NCBI GenBank assembly: GCA_030374765.1
Contig: JARGXX010000117.1
Span: 186,001-250,000 of the forward strand
Reading direction: 5' to 3'
Length of the DNA stretch: 64,000 nt
DNA from: Agarophyton chilense
Lineage: Eukaryota; Rhodophyta; Florideophyceae; Gracilariales; Gracilariaceae
The stretch's first letter is position 1; each line of letters starts with the position of its first letter. Shown here in pieces: positions 22,755-32,869 of this stretch. Below the pieces are notes generated by a model, which saw only the letters and a program-made list of their open reading frames with translations, ran no database searches and had not been told where the DNA came from. The translations under genes were made by a program, and so were the position numbers.

Positions 22755-23288
22755 CTAGCTTTCCCTTAGCGCCTTTTCCAAATACGTCTCGATTGATTTT
22801 CTAGCTAAACTCTTCACTTCGATCGCCTTGCCAATCATTCGATACTTACCCTGCAAATATTTGTACCTCATTCGCACAGATTTTACGACAAAGTGTCTAC
22901 CATTGTGTTCAACAATGTCGCCGCAGTGGGTCCTGGGATCCAATTGAAATCGACCCAAATACTGCGGTGGGGGTGTGGCAATGGACACATCGAATGGAAG
23001 CATGTCGCCTTGCGAACATTCACGTCGTTGCCCCCGTTTCCTATAGACGTGCATCTCGGACTTGGAGTCGTCGGAATAGTCTCCCGCAAGATGTTCTGCG
23101 CTTGACCATGTAGAACCTTTTGATGGAAATATACGCGGTCTCCTGCTCACGGGGTTTACGACCAGGAATGGAGCTGGTTTCAAGAGGGGTGTGGTTCCCG
23201 TGAAGACGCTTTGCAATTGATGGGATTGCGTTTTGGAAAATGAGCTCGATATGAAGGCCTGTGCAAGTTTGAAATTATTCGACGTCAT
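22755..23288 (-). CDS. Small conserved-looking plastid-type protein, unknown function
   Basis: A 177-residue product with an ATG start. The first 50 or so residues are Ser/Phe/Thr-rich with few acids, which fits a plastid or mitochondrial leader (note F6). The middle is hydrophilic and probably disordered. The last 65 residues look like a small folded domain: GDIVEHNGRHFVVKSVRMRY, then KYLQGKYRMIGKAIEVKSLA and a C-terminal helix. It resembles the compact beta-rich plus helix domain of uncharacterised plastid proteins, but I cannot name a family. It is not a ribosomal protein I recognise. Confidence 0.6.
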   Translation of the reverse strand: MTSNNFKLAQAFISSSFSKTQSHQLQSVFTGTTPLLKPAPFLVVNPVSRRPRIFPSKGSTWSSAEHLAGDYSDDSKSEMHVYRKRGQRRECSQGDMLPFDVSIATPPPQYLGRFQLDPRTHCGDIVEHNGRHFVVKSVRMRYKYLQGKYRMIGKAIEVKSLARKSIETYLEKALRES

Positions 23289-24544
23289 TGAATGAGCGAT
23301 TGGAAAACACGTCGAGTGATGTCTTCAAGCAGACAGTCGGCACCGCAGATGAGCGGAGAAGAGGGCGGCAATTTTGTTTTCGGCAAGGACCGAACAGAAG
23401 CGCGAGTTTTCCAAAGTTGAGGAAGAAAGACAACCGGACTGACTTAATCAACAAACAGAGTCTAGTTCAAAGGAAACGCCTACAGAAGTGGAAGAAGAAA
23501 CGGGTGGTGCCCTTGAACAAGACTGTTGGAAGATTGCCCCAAAAGACGGGCAGCGCGCCCCGTGCACGGCGTTTGCGTCGCTTGCACACCAATGGTGAGC
23601 ACCTCCGAGATATTTTCGAAACCGCCATCCACGTGTAATCGCTGCTGCCCTGCCCCGCCTTTTCTTCCCACACCTTGAGCTTTCAGCTCTCTGCATGACG
23701 AAGGGATCACTCGCACTGGCTGCAAGTCGTTCTTCGTGATAATCTCATGCTTGTAAGTGCGACGAATTGCGAATGAAATCTCCTTCCTTGGAATGATCTG
23801 CCCCTCTTGAACTTTCTCCTAAACCTGGGGATCTTTTATGTTAAATTGCGTACCGCAAAAAGATAGCGACGAGCTTCCTCCTGTGTGGCGATGCTCATCG
23901 GATACACCGCAACGGTGCCCAATGTAGACCTCTTTCCTTTCTAGGCACTTTCAGAGGCTCAACTGAATACGATTATCTCTGTCGAGGTGGGTTTTCATGT
24001 TGTGGGCTGTCGTTCCTGACTTGGAACCGGCACTTTCAGAGATGCTATCGTATCACAACCATAACCGTAGGGCTATTTGGTGTCACTTGATACTTTTGGA
24101 CCTCATGGACGCGAAGAAATGTTCTTAAGGAAGCAGAGAAAAAGCACAAGGACCATCCTAACACTTGGCATGAGAGGAGGCACATTAGAAGGCCTTAGAA
24201 TCCACCTGTCATGAGGTTTAATCTCGCCCTCGTTTCTTTGAACGCATCCATTGCACTGAATTGCTCTATTACAGAGCATGCGACAATAATTTCAGGCAAT
24301 CGTCGATGTTTCTTCGTCTTATCGCTTTCAAAGGAAGATGGACTCTGGATGGATCCGCCAAATGTAGAACTGTTTACTCATTACTGTGGAAAAAAGTGAA
24401 CATCGTGCCGACTATCAAATGGCATTACTGCATTTCAGGCGGGACGTGACGCAAGTTCGTTCTCAAATGATATATGCAAGTACAGCTCTCTCGTTCGACA
24501 GAGCAACTTGGGTAAAAACGCCAAAGAGAAATCGAATAAGCTGT
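23289..24544. other. Intergenic, no supported gene
   Basis: Holds the presumed promoter of the minus-strand gene to its left and the 3' side of the FNR gene to its right. The plus-strand frame at 23288-23638 is basic, has no ATG at its head or inside, and is not convincing. At 1.26 kb this is one of the longest gaps in the gene-dense part. Confidence 0.45.
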
Positions 24545-25570
24545 CTAGTAAGTTTCCACCTCCCAACGCTTGGCCTTCTTCATGGCCGAACGGTAATCCT
24601 TCCAGTTTCGGCCATCCTTCTCAAATCTCTTGGACATGAACTCGTCGATACCATCTTCCATACCAGCCAATCCACACATGTACACGTAAGTATTTTCTTT
24701 CTGGAACAACTCGTAAAGTTCTTCTTCATACTCTTGCATTCTGTTCTGCAAGTACATCTTGTTCCCGTTCGAGTCCTTTTGTTCACGGGAGATTGCGTAG
24801 TCAAGGCGGACTTGGTCAGGGTAGTTCGCCTTCATCTCCTCAAATTCTTGTTGGTACAACAGAGTGGATGAGGTGGGCACACCGAGGAAAAGCCACATGG
24901 TTCCCGTGAACTTGTAGTCGGGGTTGTTCTCCGAGAATGCACGGCGCATGTAAGTGCGGAAAGGTGCAACGCCAGTTCCAGTGGCAAGCATGATGATGGT
25001 TGCGTTGGGGTCCGACGGCATGAGCATAGCAGTTCCGACAGGACCAGAGATCTTGACCTCGTCTCCAGCTTTGAGATCGCAGAGGTGGTTGGAGCACACA
25101 CCCTGAACCTCTTCTCCCGCATCATTAGTGTAGACAAGACGCTTGACGGACAAAGAGATGGTTTTCCCGTCACCAAAGTCTCCATGGCGAGTGGAGGCAA
25201 TCGAATACAAGCGAATTTTGTGCGGCTTCCCATTCTTGTCATTTCCAGGCGGAATGACTCCGATGGATTGCCCCTCAAGATATGGCAGGTTTCCATCGTG
25301 ATTGAAAATCATATGCTTGGTCTCTCCTGGCGCACCTTCTCCAACAATACGCTCATTGTAGACAACTGTGGCGACGTAGGGATTTTTGGGACGGAAAATG
25401 TTGATGGGAACCTTCTTCTTATCGACTGCGGCCATGCGAATAGACGCCGGACGGGGAGCATTATGCGCTACGGAGAAGGACGTAGCGCCGACAAAAGAAG
25501 AGCGCTTTGCGAGCACATTGTGCGAGCTCTTGGCCGAAACCAACGGCACAGCTGAAACGAACCCGTACAT
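24545..25570 (-). CDS. PETH: Ferredoxin-NADP+ reductase, plastid
   Basis: A 341-residue FNR that passes electrons from ferredoxin to NADP+ after photosystem I. The first roughly 45 residues are a transit peptide (MYGFVSAVPLVSAKSS). The FAD domain shows RLYSIAS (about residue 120) and CSNHLC. The NADP domain shows GTGVAPFRTYMRR (about 195) and CGLAGMEDG, and the chain ends in VETY with the conserved terminal tyrosine that stacks on FAD. No CpcD-like linker domain precedes the FAD domain, unlike phycobilisome-bound cyanobacterial FNR. The start is the ATG at 25570; the frame extends upstream without another ATG. Confidence 0.96.
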   Translation of the reverse strand: MYGFVSAVPLVSAKSSHNVLAKRSSFVGATSFSVAHNAPRPASIRMAAVDKKKVPINIFRPKNPYVATVVYNERIVGEGAPGETKHMIFNHDGNLPYLEGQSIGVIPPGNDKNGKPHKIRLYSIASTRHGDFGDGKTISLSVKRLVYTNDAGEEVQGVCSNHLCDLKAGDEVKISGPVGTAMLMPSDPNATIIMLATGTGVAPFRTYMRRAFSENNPDYKFTGTMWLFLGVPTSSTLLYQQEFEEMKANYPDQVRLDYAISREQKDSNGNKMYLQNRMQEYEEELYELFQKENTYVYMCGLAGMEDGIDEFMSKRFEKDGRNWKDYRSAMKKAKRWEVETY

Positions 25571-26096
25571 GTTGGAGGAGCTGAAGGTGAACAGGTATCC
25601 AAGGACTCTGGCCACGGGGTGATAGAGGGGGGCGCTGATATGTGAGCGCTGTGAAAAGGGTGAGCAGTAGGATCAGAATGGGGTTGCGCAGCTCGCTGAG
25701 AGAGGGGCGCGTGTCGGGCGCCTGGGATGCAAAGGGCGATCCATATGGGAAGGCGCAATTTGTGGTGGCTGTGAGCTGCATTGACTCTCGGTCTGCGCTC
25801 TGCGATCTGCCGTGCTCGTCACCGTTCATTTCTCACATCAGCCGTAGATTTCGTCTTCGTGCTGGGGTAGCCCGTTTTAGCCCATGTTGCCCCTGGTAGC
25901 GCACTTGTGCGACTGCCACTTGAAAATTCAAACTTAAAAAGACGTTCTTTGCTTTTCAAATTGCTTTCTCACCCTCTCTCTCGGAGAGAGAAAATGAAAG
26001 ACTCGCTTAATCAAATATGCTTTGCTTCGGTCTAATAACTTTTTTGGGCGTCGCACTTTTTCTCGAATACTTCGTGTCCAGTCAGTTCTTCAAGCT
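25571..26096. promoter_or_regulatory. Divergent promoter, FNR / condensin D2
   Basis: Both neighbours start outward from this 526-bp gap. It is GC-rich toward FNR and ends with a CT/AG-rich stretch (CTCTCTCTCGGAGAGAG near 25974-25990) that could form a hairpin. No certain TATA box. Confidence 0.45.
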
Positions 26097-29000
26097 ATGG
26101 CTTTTCAGATACCACTTCATTTCGAAGACCTTACTAGGCAAACCGACTCGGTATGGAACATAAACCCATCTGACCTCCGCCACCAATCGACTCAAGCTTT
26201 GTTTCAAACGTTTTCCAACGATGTCACTTCTATTTTATCACAATCTTCGCAATCGCAACAATTTAAAGCTCTCTACGCTCTCATCATTCGGTACAAGTCG
26301 CTTAAAATCTCTGAGAAAGGCGAATTACTGAATGTCATAGAAAAAACAGCCCAAGCGAGTAGGCCGACCAATCCCCATTCCATCAAAGTTTCTCTTTATT
26401 TCGCATCTGGTCTGGCTGTAACAGCCCCTTCAATCACCCCTGCATGCAAATTCTGGGACAAGACTGCACGCGTTCTTATTCTTGAGACAATTTATCGTCT
26501 GTTATCGACCATCCAACTACCGAGTGCATTTAGTGATTCTGATAAAGATCAGATTGCCTCTCTATTGGTACGAACCTCATTGCACGTTTTGGAATCCACC
26601 GTTGCCGCCAAAGACAAATCCACACGCGCATTGTTGGCCCAAACGCTTTCATGGTGTTTGTTGTTTGATCCTCGACAAACTCTTCCAGTCAATACTGCCC
26701 TGATACATGCTCTGAACCGCCACGAACACCTTCCCATACCTCTCGCCGACATATTGCATCAAACCACAAATTTACATCCTTCACATACCACTTTTGTTTC
26801 GGAGTTTATACGCGACATAGCCCGTCTTCCATCAGAACATCTTGCTAAAGACACATCTGCAGCGAAAAGCATTGCAGGGTTTGTTTCAGAACTACCTGGG
26901 AGGCTACCCGGATTGTGTCGCGCGAACCTTGCTCTTCTTCTCTCGCAACTCGATGGAGATAGCTATATCGTCAGAAATGGCATCATTCATTTAATTGCTA
27001 CTCTCATTGAAACCAATCCAGACCCAAAAGACCCGCTCCTTCAGATATTGCTCGACAGAGCCCATCGTGATGTTCACGCATTCACAAGGAGCAAGGCGAT
27101 GCAAGCCTGGATCTCCATCGCCAATGCAAAGAAGGTACCAATTCCTCTCTATCCATCACTGGCTGAGATAGCCACATCTAGACTGGAAGACAAGGCCGTT
27201 GCAGTACGAAAATACGCTGCTCAGCTCCTTGCAGCGCTGCTACAAAATAATCCCTTTGGACCATCACTAAAACGTTCTCATTTCGAGGCCAAGTGGAAGG
27301 AAATCTCATCCAGCAAGGATATCGAAGATGTTTGCGAGGCCCAGACTATCGGGGATCAATACCAAGCTGATGCAGATAACGAAGAGAATGAAGATGACCT
27401 GGAGCCGGACGAGAAGCAATTTGAAAAACGAATGGCTGCTGGTGATGAGATGCAACCAAATGTACCTCTGAGCAATCCTCTTGTCGCTGATGTTGTCTCC
27501 TCTGATACGAACGACGACGAAGAAAAAACAGAAGTTGAAGAAGGCGAACTTGAATCTGAACAAATAAACGCGGCAGATCAAGTGGGAAATGAAGACAGTG
27601 AACTCATTCTGAAGAAAAACTATTACGCGTCTTCCTTAGCATTTACCGACGCCGTTGAGAAAGGGTTGCAAACTCTATACGACATGCTTCGATCCAAGAG
27701 TGTGACAGATGTCGCCGAATCCGTTTCATTTCTCATCACAGCTGTTCAGTTTCAGCTTGAAGCTGCGTCCGGTGTGGCGGTGCGCAAAATGCTTCCCTTG
27801 ATACTTGCTCGAGAAGCCAATGTGAGACAGATTGCTGTAAAGGCATACGCAAAGCTACTTTGTCCAGGAGGCTTAGACCTAGCTGGGGAGAAAGATGCTG
27901 CGCTAGCAATTGCGAAGAGCCTTGTGGCTCTAGGACTCGGAGCGACAATCGGCGAACTTGCTTGTATTGAGTCTTTGATATCAGCTATGTTTCAAGATGG
28001 AGAAGCCAATGTTATCTCACCTGCAGTCATTGCGATTTTGTGGGATCTCTTTGAGGATCGGATTCCTGGGGCATCTGAGTCACAACGCCGAACTGCATGT
28101 ATTTTAGTTGGAATGATTGCCGCGGAGCGCCCTCAAACGCTTCAACACAAAATCAATGTGATTGCATCTATCGGTATTCCCGACCCCGCATACACCCGAT
28201 GGTCGTGTGCGGCCTTGTGCAAGCTCCAGAACGGGACGCATGTAGACGGACAGCTCTTAGAGCAACTTTGTATTGTTGCGAAAACATCAAAGTCCATGTC
28301 CGCTGTTGAACAAGCTTTGAACGCAATCTTTCAAATCTCGCCAATACCTGAACGCGTGGTTGGTGATCTTCTGCGTGATTTGGCCTCAGAGCTTCATGCC
28401 AAAGCAGAAGCCGTCGATATTATCGAGCTGTCTCGATTTCTGGTTGTCGTGGGTCATGTAGCGGTCAAAGAACTTGTCCGAATCGAAGTCCTGGTCACAA
28501 AGGTACGGAAAGACATTGCCGAGCAGGCCAAGTCAGACGGAAATCATGACGATGAGGAGCAAGCAAATGCAGAGGCCGATTGTGCCCTTGAACTTGCAGA
28601 GAAAGAGTTGGTGAACCCTTCTTCACTGCTCGGGAGATACGGAACAATAGCAAGAAAGATTGCGAGCGACAACTCGGTGAAACCAATTCTACAGGCATCA
28701 GCGGTTCTTTGTCTGGCAAAGCTGATGTGCGTTCAAGAGAGATTCTGTGAGTCAAACCTTCGACTACTATTCTCGATACTTTCTGGAGCTACTGATCCTC
28801 AAGTACGATCCAACGCTGTCACGGCGCTCGGGGACTTGGCGTTTAGGTTCCCCAATCTTGTGGAGCCATGGTCATCTCATATTTACTCATCCCTCCGTGA
28901 CTCTGATGAAAGGGTAAGAAAGAATACGCTAATGACCCTCACGCACCTAATTCTGAATGATATGATCAAGGTGAAGGGCCAGATTGTCGGTCTAGCTATT

Positions 29001-29798
29001 TGCATTCTTGACGAGAACAAAAGAATTGCAGAATTAGCGAAACTTTTCTTCAATGAACTTGCTCGAAAGGCAGCCAACGCAATTTACAACATTCTTCCAG
29101 ACACGATCAGTTGTATGAGCAAGATGGATGGTTTAACCAAGAGCGGGTTCAAGACTGTGGTTTCCTTCCTTGTTGGCTTAATGGATAAAGAGAAGCACGG
29201 AGACGGAATGGTCGAAAAGTTGTGTCACCGTTTCAGAACAAGTGAGAGTGATCGCGAAGCTCAAGAACTTGCGTATTGCATATCTATTCTGAACATGTCG
29301 GAAAGAGGGTTTAGGAAGCTGAACGACAACTTTAAGAGCTACAGCTGCAAGCTGAGTAATAGTGATGTTTACGAATATCTGTCTGCAGCTATCTCAAAAT
29401 GTAACAAACAAGGGATATCAGCTTCCTGGGCGCAGGGAATTGAGGAGTTGAAACAGAAGATTGAAAGAGCAAGGACACCTGAGCAAGAATCCGAAAACAG
29501 TCAAGAACCACTTGAAAAAGAGGTGTCAAGACAAAGGCGTTCATCGAACGCTGTGACGAAAGCAAGCAAGCGACCTAGGGCACCGAGAAAGAAAATTGCC
29601 ACCTACTCAGAATCGGAGGAAGATTCTGATGCGACTGGGGACAGTGACGCCTCCGATACAAGTGATGCTACATCGATTTTGGACGACGACACATCGGATG
29701 AACAATATAATACTGAAATTGCACAGGAAAAGCCACATCGCAGATCCACGCGGCGAACCCGAAGCATTAGATTATCCGAAGTGGAAGATGAAGAATGA
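26097..29798 (+). CDS. CAPD2: Condensin complex subunit D2 (Cnd1 family)
   Basis: A 1,233-residue HEAT-repeat protein, the non-SMC subunit D2 of condensin I, which compacts mitotic chromosomes. The N-terminal third is helical (SQQFKALYALIIRYKSL). An acidic disordered insert lies around residues 415-500. The conserved Cnd1 C-terminal domain spans about residues 870-1040, with DPQVRSNAVTALGDLAFRFP and RVRKNTLMTLTHLILNDMIK. The tail is basic then acidic and Ser-rich (RRSTRRTRSIR), a usual site of DNA binding and phosphorylation in this family. Length is slightly shorter than animal D2 (about 1,400). The start is the first ATG, MAFQIPLHFEDL, which matches the conserved N-terminal phrase of the family. 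It is one exon. Confidence 0.93.
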   Translation: MAFQIPLHFEDLTRQTDSVWNINPSDLRHQSTQALFQTFSNDVTSILSQSSQSQQFKALYALIIRYKSLKISEKGELLNVIEKTAQASRPTNPHSIKVSLYFASGLAVTAPSITPACKFWDKTARVLILETIYRLLSTIQLPSAFSDSDKDQIASLLVRTSLHVLESTVAAKDKSTRALLAQTLSWCLLFDPRQTLPVNTALIHALNRHEHLPIPLADILHQTTNLHPSHTTFVSEFIRDIARLPSEHLAKDTSAAKSIAGFVSELPGRLPGLCRANLALLLSQLDGDSYIVRNGIIHLIATLIETNPDPKDPLLQILLDRAHRDVHAFTRSKAMQAWISIANAKKVPIPLYPSLAEIATSRLEDKAVAVRKYAAQLLAALLQNNPFGPSLKRSHFEAKWKEISSSKDIEDVCEAQTIGDQYQADADNEENEDDLEPDEKQFEKRMAAGDEMQPNVPLSNPLVADVVSSDTNDDEEKTEVEEGELESEQINAADQVGNEDSELILKKNYYASSLAFTDAVEKGLQTLYDMLRSKSVTDVAESVSFLITAVQFQLEAASGVAVRKMLPLILAREANVRQIAVKAYAKLLCPGGLDLAGEKDAALAIAKSLVALGLGATIGELACIESLISAMFQDGEANVISPAVIAILWDLFEDRIPGASESQRRTACILVGMIAAERPQTLQHKINVIASIGIPDPAYTRWSCAALCKLQNGTHVDGQLLEQLCIVAKTSKSMSAVEQALNAIFQISPIPERVVGDLLRDLASELHAKAEAVDIIELSRFLVVVGHVAVKELVRIEVLVTKVRKDIAEQAKSDGNHDDEEQANAEADCALELAEKELVNPSSLLGRYGTIARKIASDNSVKPILQASAVLCLAKLMCVQERFCESNLRLLFSILSGATDPQVRSNAVTALGDLAFRFPNLVEPWSSHIYSSLRDSDERVRKNTLMTLTHLILNDMIKVKGQIVGLAICILDENKRIAELAKLFFNELARKAANAIYNILPDTISCMSKMDGLTKSGFKTVVSFLVGLMDKEKHGDGMVEKLCHRFRTSESDREAQELAYCISILNMSERGFRKLNDNFKSYSCKLSNSDVYEYLSAAISKCNKQGISASWAQGIEELKQKIERARTPEQESENSQEPLEKEVSRQRRSSNAVTKASKRPRAPRKKIATYSESEEDSDATGDSDASDTSDATSILDDDTSDEQYNTEIAQEKPHRRSTRRTRSIRLSEVEDEE

Positions 29799-29857
29799 AG
29801 AACTTTGACGCAACTTCAGCATTGCCGATATGAAAAGAAAACTATGTCGCACCGAAT

Positions 29858-30148
29858 TCATCGATGACTTGAAGCTGGGGTTGAGGTTGAAGGGGCTGTC
29901 GAACCGTTCGGTCGATTTGTTTCTGTTGCCAAACTGGAAAATTCATCAAGGCCTAAATCATTCCATTTATCCTCCTCATTCTCTTGTTCTTCTACGACTG
30001 CATGCTCATCTTCCTCAATAGTGGGAATGACTGCCGGTGGTAGGTCAATATCTTCCGTTGGAAGCGATTCAGTGGTCCATGCTTCGTCCACAATATGTAT
30101 TATGAGAAGAGGGTCTTGATGGATAGGAGCACTAAAGTTCATGTCCAT
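29858..30148 (-). CDS. APC13: Anaphase-promoting complex subunit 13
   Basis: A 96-residue protein easily missed by size. The core reads LLIIHIVDEAWTTESLPTED, followed by DIDLPP, and later KWNDLGLDEF after an acidic stretch. This follows APC13/Swm1, where ILDLIDDAWREDKLPYEDV, a proline pair, and KWTDLAL occur at the same spacing. APC13 is a small structural subunit that holds TPR subunits of the anaphase-promoting complex together. The acidic spacer is longer than in animals and the C-terminus is Ser/Thr-rich. The start is the ATG at 30148 (MDMNFSAP); the ATG two codons on is equally possible. The stop lies 59 bp from that of the condensin gene. Confidence 0.82.
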   Translation of the reverse strand: MDMNFSAPIHQDPLLIIHIVDEAWTTESLPTEDIDLPPAVIPTIEEDEHAVVEEQENEEDKWNDLGLDEFSSLATETNRPNGSTAPSTSTPASSHR

Positions 30149-30648
30149 GGTAGAGTTCGACGCAATCACTGTGGTGGCTGGTGATTGGAAGCGTCTCACT
30201 GCGACATGCCACTCAAACTGTAATCGAAGGGTCTAATTACGAAGGGTGCAGTGTTCAAAAGAAATTGTTTGAGGTGGAGCCTCTGGAAATTTCGAAATCT
30301 GTACACGTATGCATTGGGCTAAATACAGAGATCTGTACCAAACTTTTGATCCCACTTCAAATGGTACAACCGAACTAAGCTCACCCTTGTGCAATCTCCG
30401 GGACGACCACGCTTTGCTTGTTATCGCCGGATCGACCACCTTTCTTCAACAATTCCCCCTCGCACCGGTGGTATAATCTCGGTTTACCTGTTTCCGATTG
30501 TGAAGGACGAAAGCCGTTCACCTCATCAGCCGCCTACTAAATCTACTTGTGCTCTAATCGTCCTCGACCGACTACCTTTCAAATAAAGCTGAGGCTTTTC
30601 GCAAGCACAAACGATTGAGCTCGCCAGATTATTTGTACCGAGCCAGAA
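30149..30648. promoter_or_regulatory. Divergent promoter, APC13 / GrpE
   Basis: A 500-bp gap with both genes reading away. No coding evidence and no clear TATA box. Confidence 0.4.
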
Positions 30649-31545
30649 ATGGATTGCAGACCATCTCCGTTTGCCTTCGCCCCATCTGCCAGCACCCTCT
30701 ACACTCCCATATTGGGGTTTTGTGGCAGTGTTAACAAGCTGCACCCTCCAACATCTGTCCGTCAATCGAAGAGATTTAGCAGGGCTCGTATTGTGGCCCT
30801 AGGTCCTACTTCGTCACCGCCGCCCTCGAGTGAATCCGATGATGGCCGAGACAAAAAGGAGAGCCCAGAGTTGGAACTTGAACCTGCAACTCATCCAGAT
30901 CCCGAAACCCAGCCCCAGTCTGTCGAAGAGCTAACTGCGAACGACATTCTCAACTCCCCTTCTTTCCTTAAAAAGAAGCTGGAAATCGTGCAGAAGGAAC
31001 TCACCGATGCGCAGAACGAAATCGAGCAAGCTGAAGAAGCGCTCAAAGAAGAGAAAGGAAGGTACGTTCGACTAGCGGCAGACTTTGAGAATTACAGAAG
31101 ACGAAGTGTTGAAGATTTAAGAAAACAAGATAATAAGTCCACGGCTAAAGTCTGTAAGGAAATCCTGGGCGTTCTTGACAATTTTGAACGAGCCATCACG
31201 GGAGTGAAAGCTGAAACAGAGAAGGAGAAATCTATCTCAGCCAGTTATCAGGCTATTAACAAACAATTATTAGAGTCGCTAATCAAGCTCAAGGTGGAGC
31301 CAATAGATCCCGTTGGTGAGGTCTTCGATCCGTCGTTCCACGAGGCCATCCAGAAGTTGGAGTCGAACCAACACAAGGAGGATGTGGTTTGTCAACAGTT
31401 CCAGAGGGGATACCGCCTGGGCGATGCTCTTATCCGTCCTGCAATCGTGGCAGTATCTACTGGCCCCGGTCCCGCAGAAGAGAAGGAAGGCGAAGGTAAG
31501 GATGGTGTCACGGATGACACGGAGGAAATTGAACAGCCGGTTTGA
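30649..31545 (+). CDS. GrpE nucleotide exchange factor, plastid-type
   Basis: A 298-residue GrpE homologue, the ADP-release factor for Hsp70 (DnaK). The leader of about 50 residues is rich in Ser/Pro with an early FAFAP, which fits a plastid transit peptide. A long charged coiled coil (about 100-150, LKKKLEIVQKELTDAQNEIE) leads into RYVRLAADFENYRRR, a GrpE hallmark. The C-terminal beta domain has GEVFDPSFHEAI and RGYRLGDALIRPAIVAVS. Plastid CGE1 is the likely orthologue; a mitochondrial location cannot be excluded. The acidic C-terminal tail is not unusual. ATG at 30649. Confidence 0.93.
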   Translation: MDCRPSPFAFAPSASTLYTPILGFCGSVNKLHPPTSVRQSKRFSRARIVALGPTSSPPPSSESDDGRDKKESPELELEPATHPDPETQPQSVEELTANDILNSPSFLKKKLEIVQKELTDAQNEIEQAEEALKEEKGRYVRLAADFENYRRRSVEDLRKQDNKSTAKVCKEILGVLDNFERAITGVKAETEKEKSISASYQAINKQLLESLIKLKVEPIDPVGEVFDPSFHEAIQKLESNQHKEDVVCQQFQRGYRLGDALIRPAIVAVSTGPGPAEEKEGEGKDGVTDDTEEIEQPV

Positions 31546-31718
31546 TAGAGCTATTTCGCTAAACAACATGCTTGTCATTTACTGTAGACAGCATTTGTTA
31601 TGCGTATAGACAGAGCACCCCTGACAAAAACCTACAATCTTGCTCTTGTTGCGTACATGAACGCGCATTGTTCTATGCCAGTAAATCCAAACGTCGTCTG
31701 AAGCGTAAAGTGGTCCTA

Positions 31719-32255
31719 TTACGAAGATGTTTCTTCTGATCCCGATCCGTTCTTAGAGAAAAGCTTGGCTACCACTGGTGTTGCTGCGACCGTAAGCGGG
31801 AACCGAAGCGGACTCATGGCCTTGTGGGCAATGTATGCAAGCGCAGCCGTGCTCGCTGTGTCCGATATGTTGTCAATGACAGAAGGTCTTCCGAGCGGAG
31901 TAGTGGCTAGGAAATCCCCTAAAGTATTCATTAACGTTCTAACATCTACACCAACTGCCACCATGGCGTATAAGACGAGATACGATATTATGGATAAGCC
32001 TACGGAGGTGGCCAAATAAGAACCACCGTACAGCTTGGCCAGTTCCTTTGCATCGGGTTTGGTGGAATTGCTGCTAGCCATGCATGTAGTGGTGTAAGGC
32101 GTAAAGCTCGGAGACTCTGTCTGGAATTGAACCGCCTGAAGTCGCCTTGGAGGAAGCAGTCGACTTCGTGCCAGCCCCAAGTAACCACATTTCGCCGCAT
32201 TGAAAGCTTTCGTTGTTCTTTGACCGGCGAGTGTGTAACTGCTAACGAACGCCAT
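31719..32255 (-). CDS. DUF1279 (FAM210-type) organelle membrane protein
   Basis: A 178-residue protein. After an organelle leader of about 55 residues (MAFVSSYTLAGQRTTKAFNA) comes the DUF1279 domain. KELAKLYGGSYLATSVGLSI leads into a first membrane segment, and a second hydrophobic segment follows near TASTAALAYIAHKAMSPLRF. The motif order (a charged helix with LxKxYG, then paired membrane helices with SPLRFP) is that of FAM210 proteins and their algal and plant plastid relatives. Their exact function is not settled. The early Phe suggests the plastid, by analogy. The start is the ATG at 32255; further upstream only a GTG lies in frame. Confidence 0.8.
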   Translation of the reverse strand: MAFVSSYTLAGQRTTKAFNAAKCGYLGLARSRLLPPRRLQAVQFQTESPSFTPYTTTCMASSNSTKPDAKELAKLYGGSYLATSVGLSIISYLVLYAMVAVGVDVRTLMNTLGDFLATTPLGRPSVIDNISDTASTAALAYIAHKAMSPLRFPLTVAATPVVAKLFSKNGSGSEETSS

Positions 32256-32869
32256 AACGGTATTTGTTTCGGTCAAGTTTGTACCCACGGTCGTCAAGCT
32301 CCCTGGTTCTTGATAGACGGACCGCACTTGGGTATGAACAAAGCAGCAACTTATTGTTGCAGGGCAGCTAAGTTAAGGATGCAGTGGTCGAGGTGTGTTT
32401 TGTTGAAAGAAAGAAAAGAGTATTAAATGAAGCATGTTTGCAGGCTCGAAGGTTTGTCATCTGAACTGCCAGTATGAGTGGCGGCACAGAGATGACCATG
32501 GCCGTTTGGCGTGATATCTGACCTCTATTCCACAGAAAAGAGGTCACAAGGAGAGTTTGTGCTCTTTTACCCGTGTGTCGAGTTTCCCGGTGCAGATTAC
32601 TGTACTATGGACTCATCTAAGAAATAACAATTTATTCAGGACAAGTTTAATTCTGACCGTCTCCTGCTATGTCCGATCTGTAGCCTTGTTAGAGCAATAT
32701 AACCGAGTGGACAAGCGTACTCGTGTGGATCAGATCCTGCACCAGTGTATACGAGACGGTTCCAGCTGCTGTTTGAAATTGATAATTCCGGGATCTTGTG
32801 AACTTGTGTTAACTCGACACTTCGAAAAAGGGCGGAGGGCGTCTTCGATAAACACGGGATCATGCCGCC
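32256..32869. promoter_or_regulatory. Divergent promoter, DUF1279 / RRP42
   Basis: A 614-bp gap between two outward-reading genes. Short frames only. Confidence 0.4.

Noticed and set aside
23288-23638. 116-codon basic plus-strand frame head-to-head with the 22755 gene
   Set aside because: It has no ATG anywhere, starts from TTG within the neighbouring start codon, and looks like chance.
25468-25829. Minus-strand frames upstream of FNR that could be longer N-termini
   Set aside because: They lie in other frames from FNR or are low in content; the ATG at 25570 gives a complete transit peptide.
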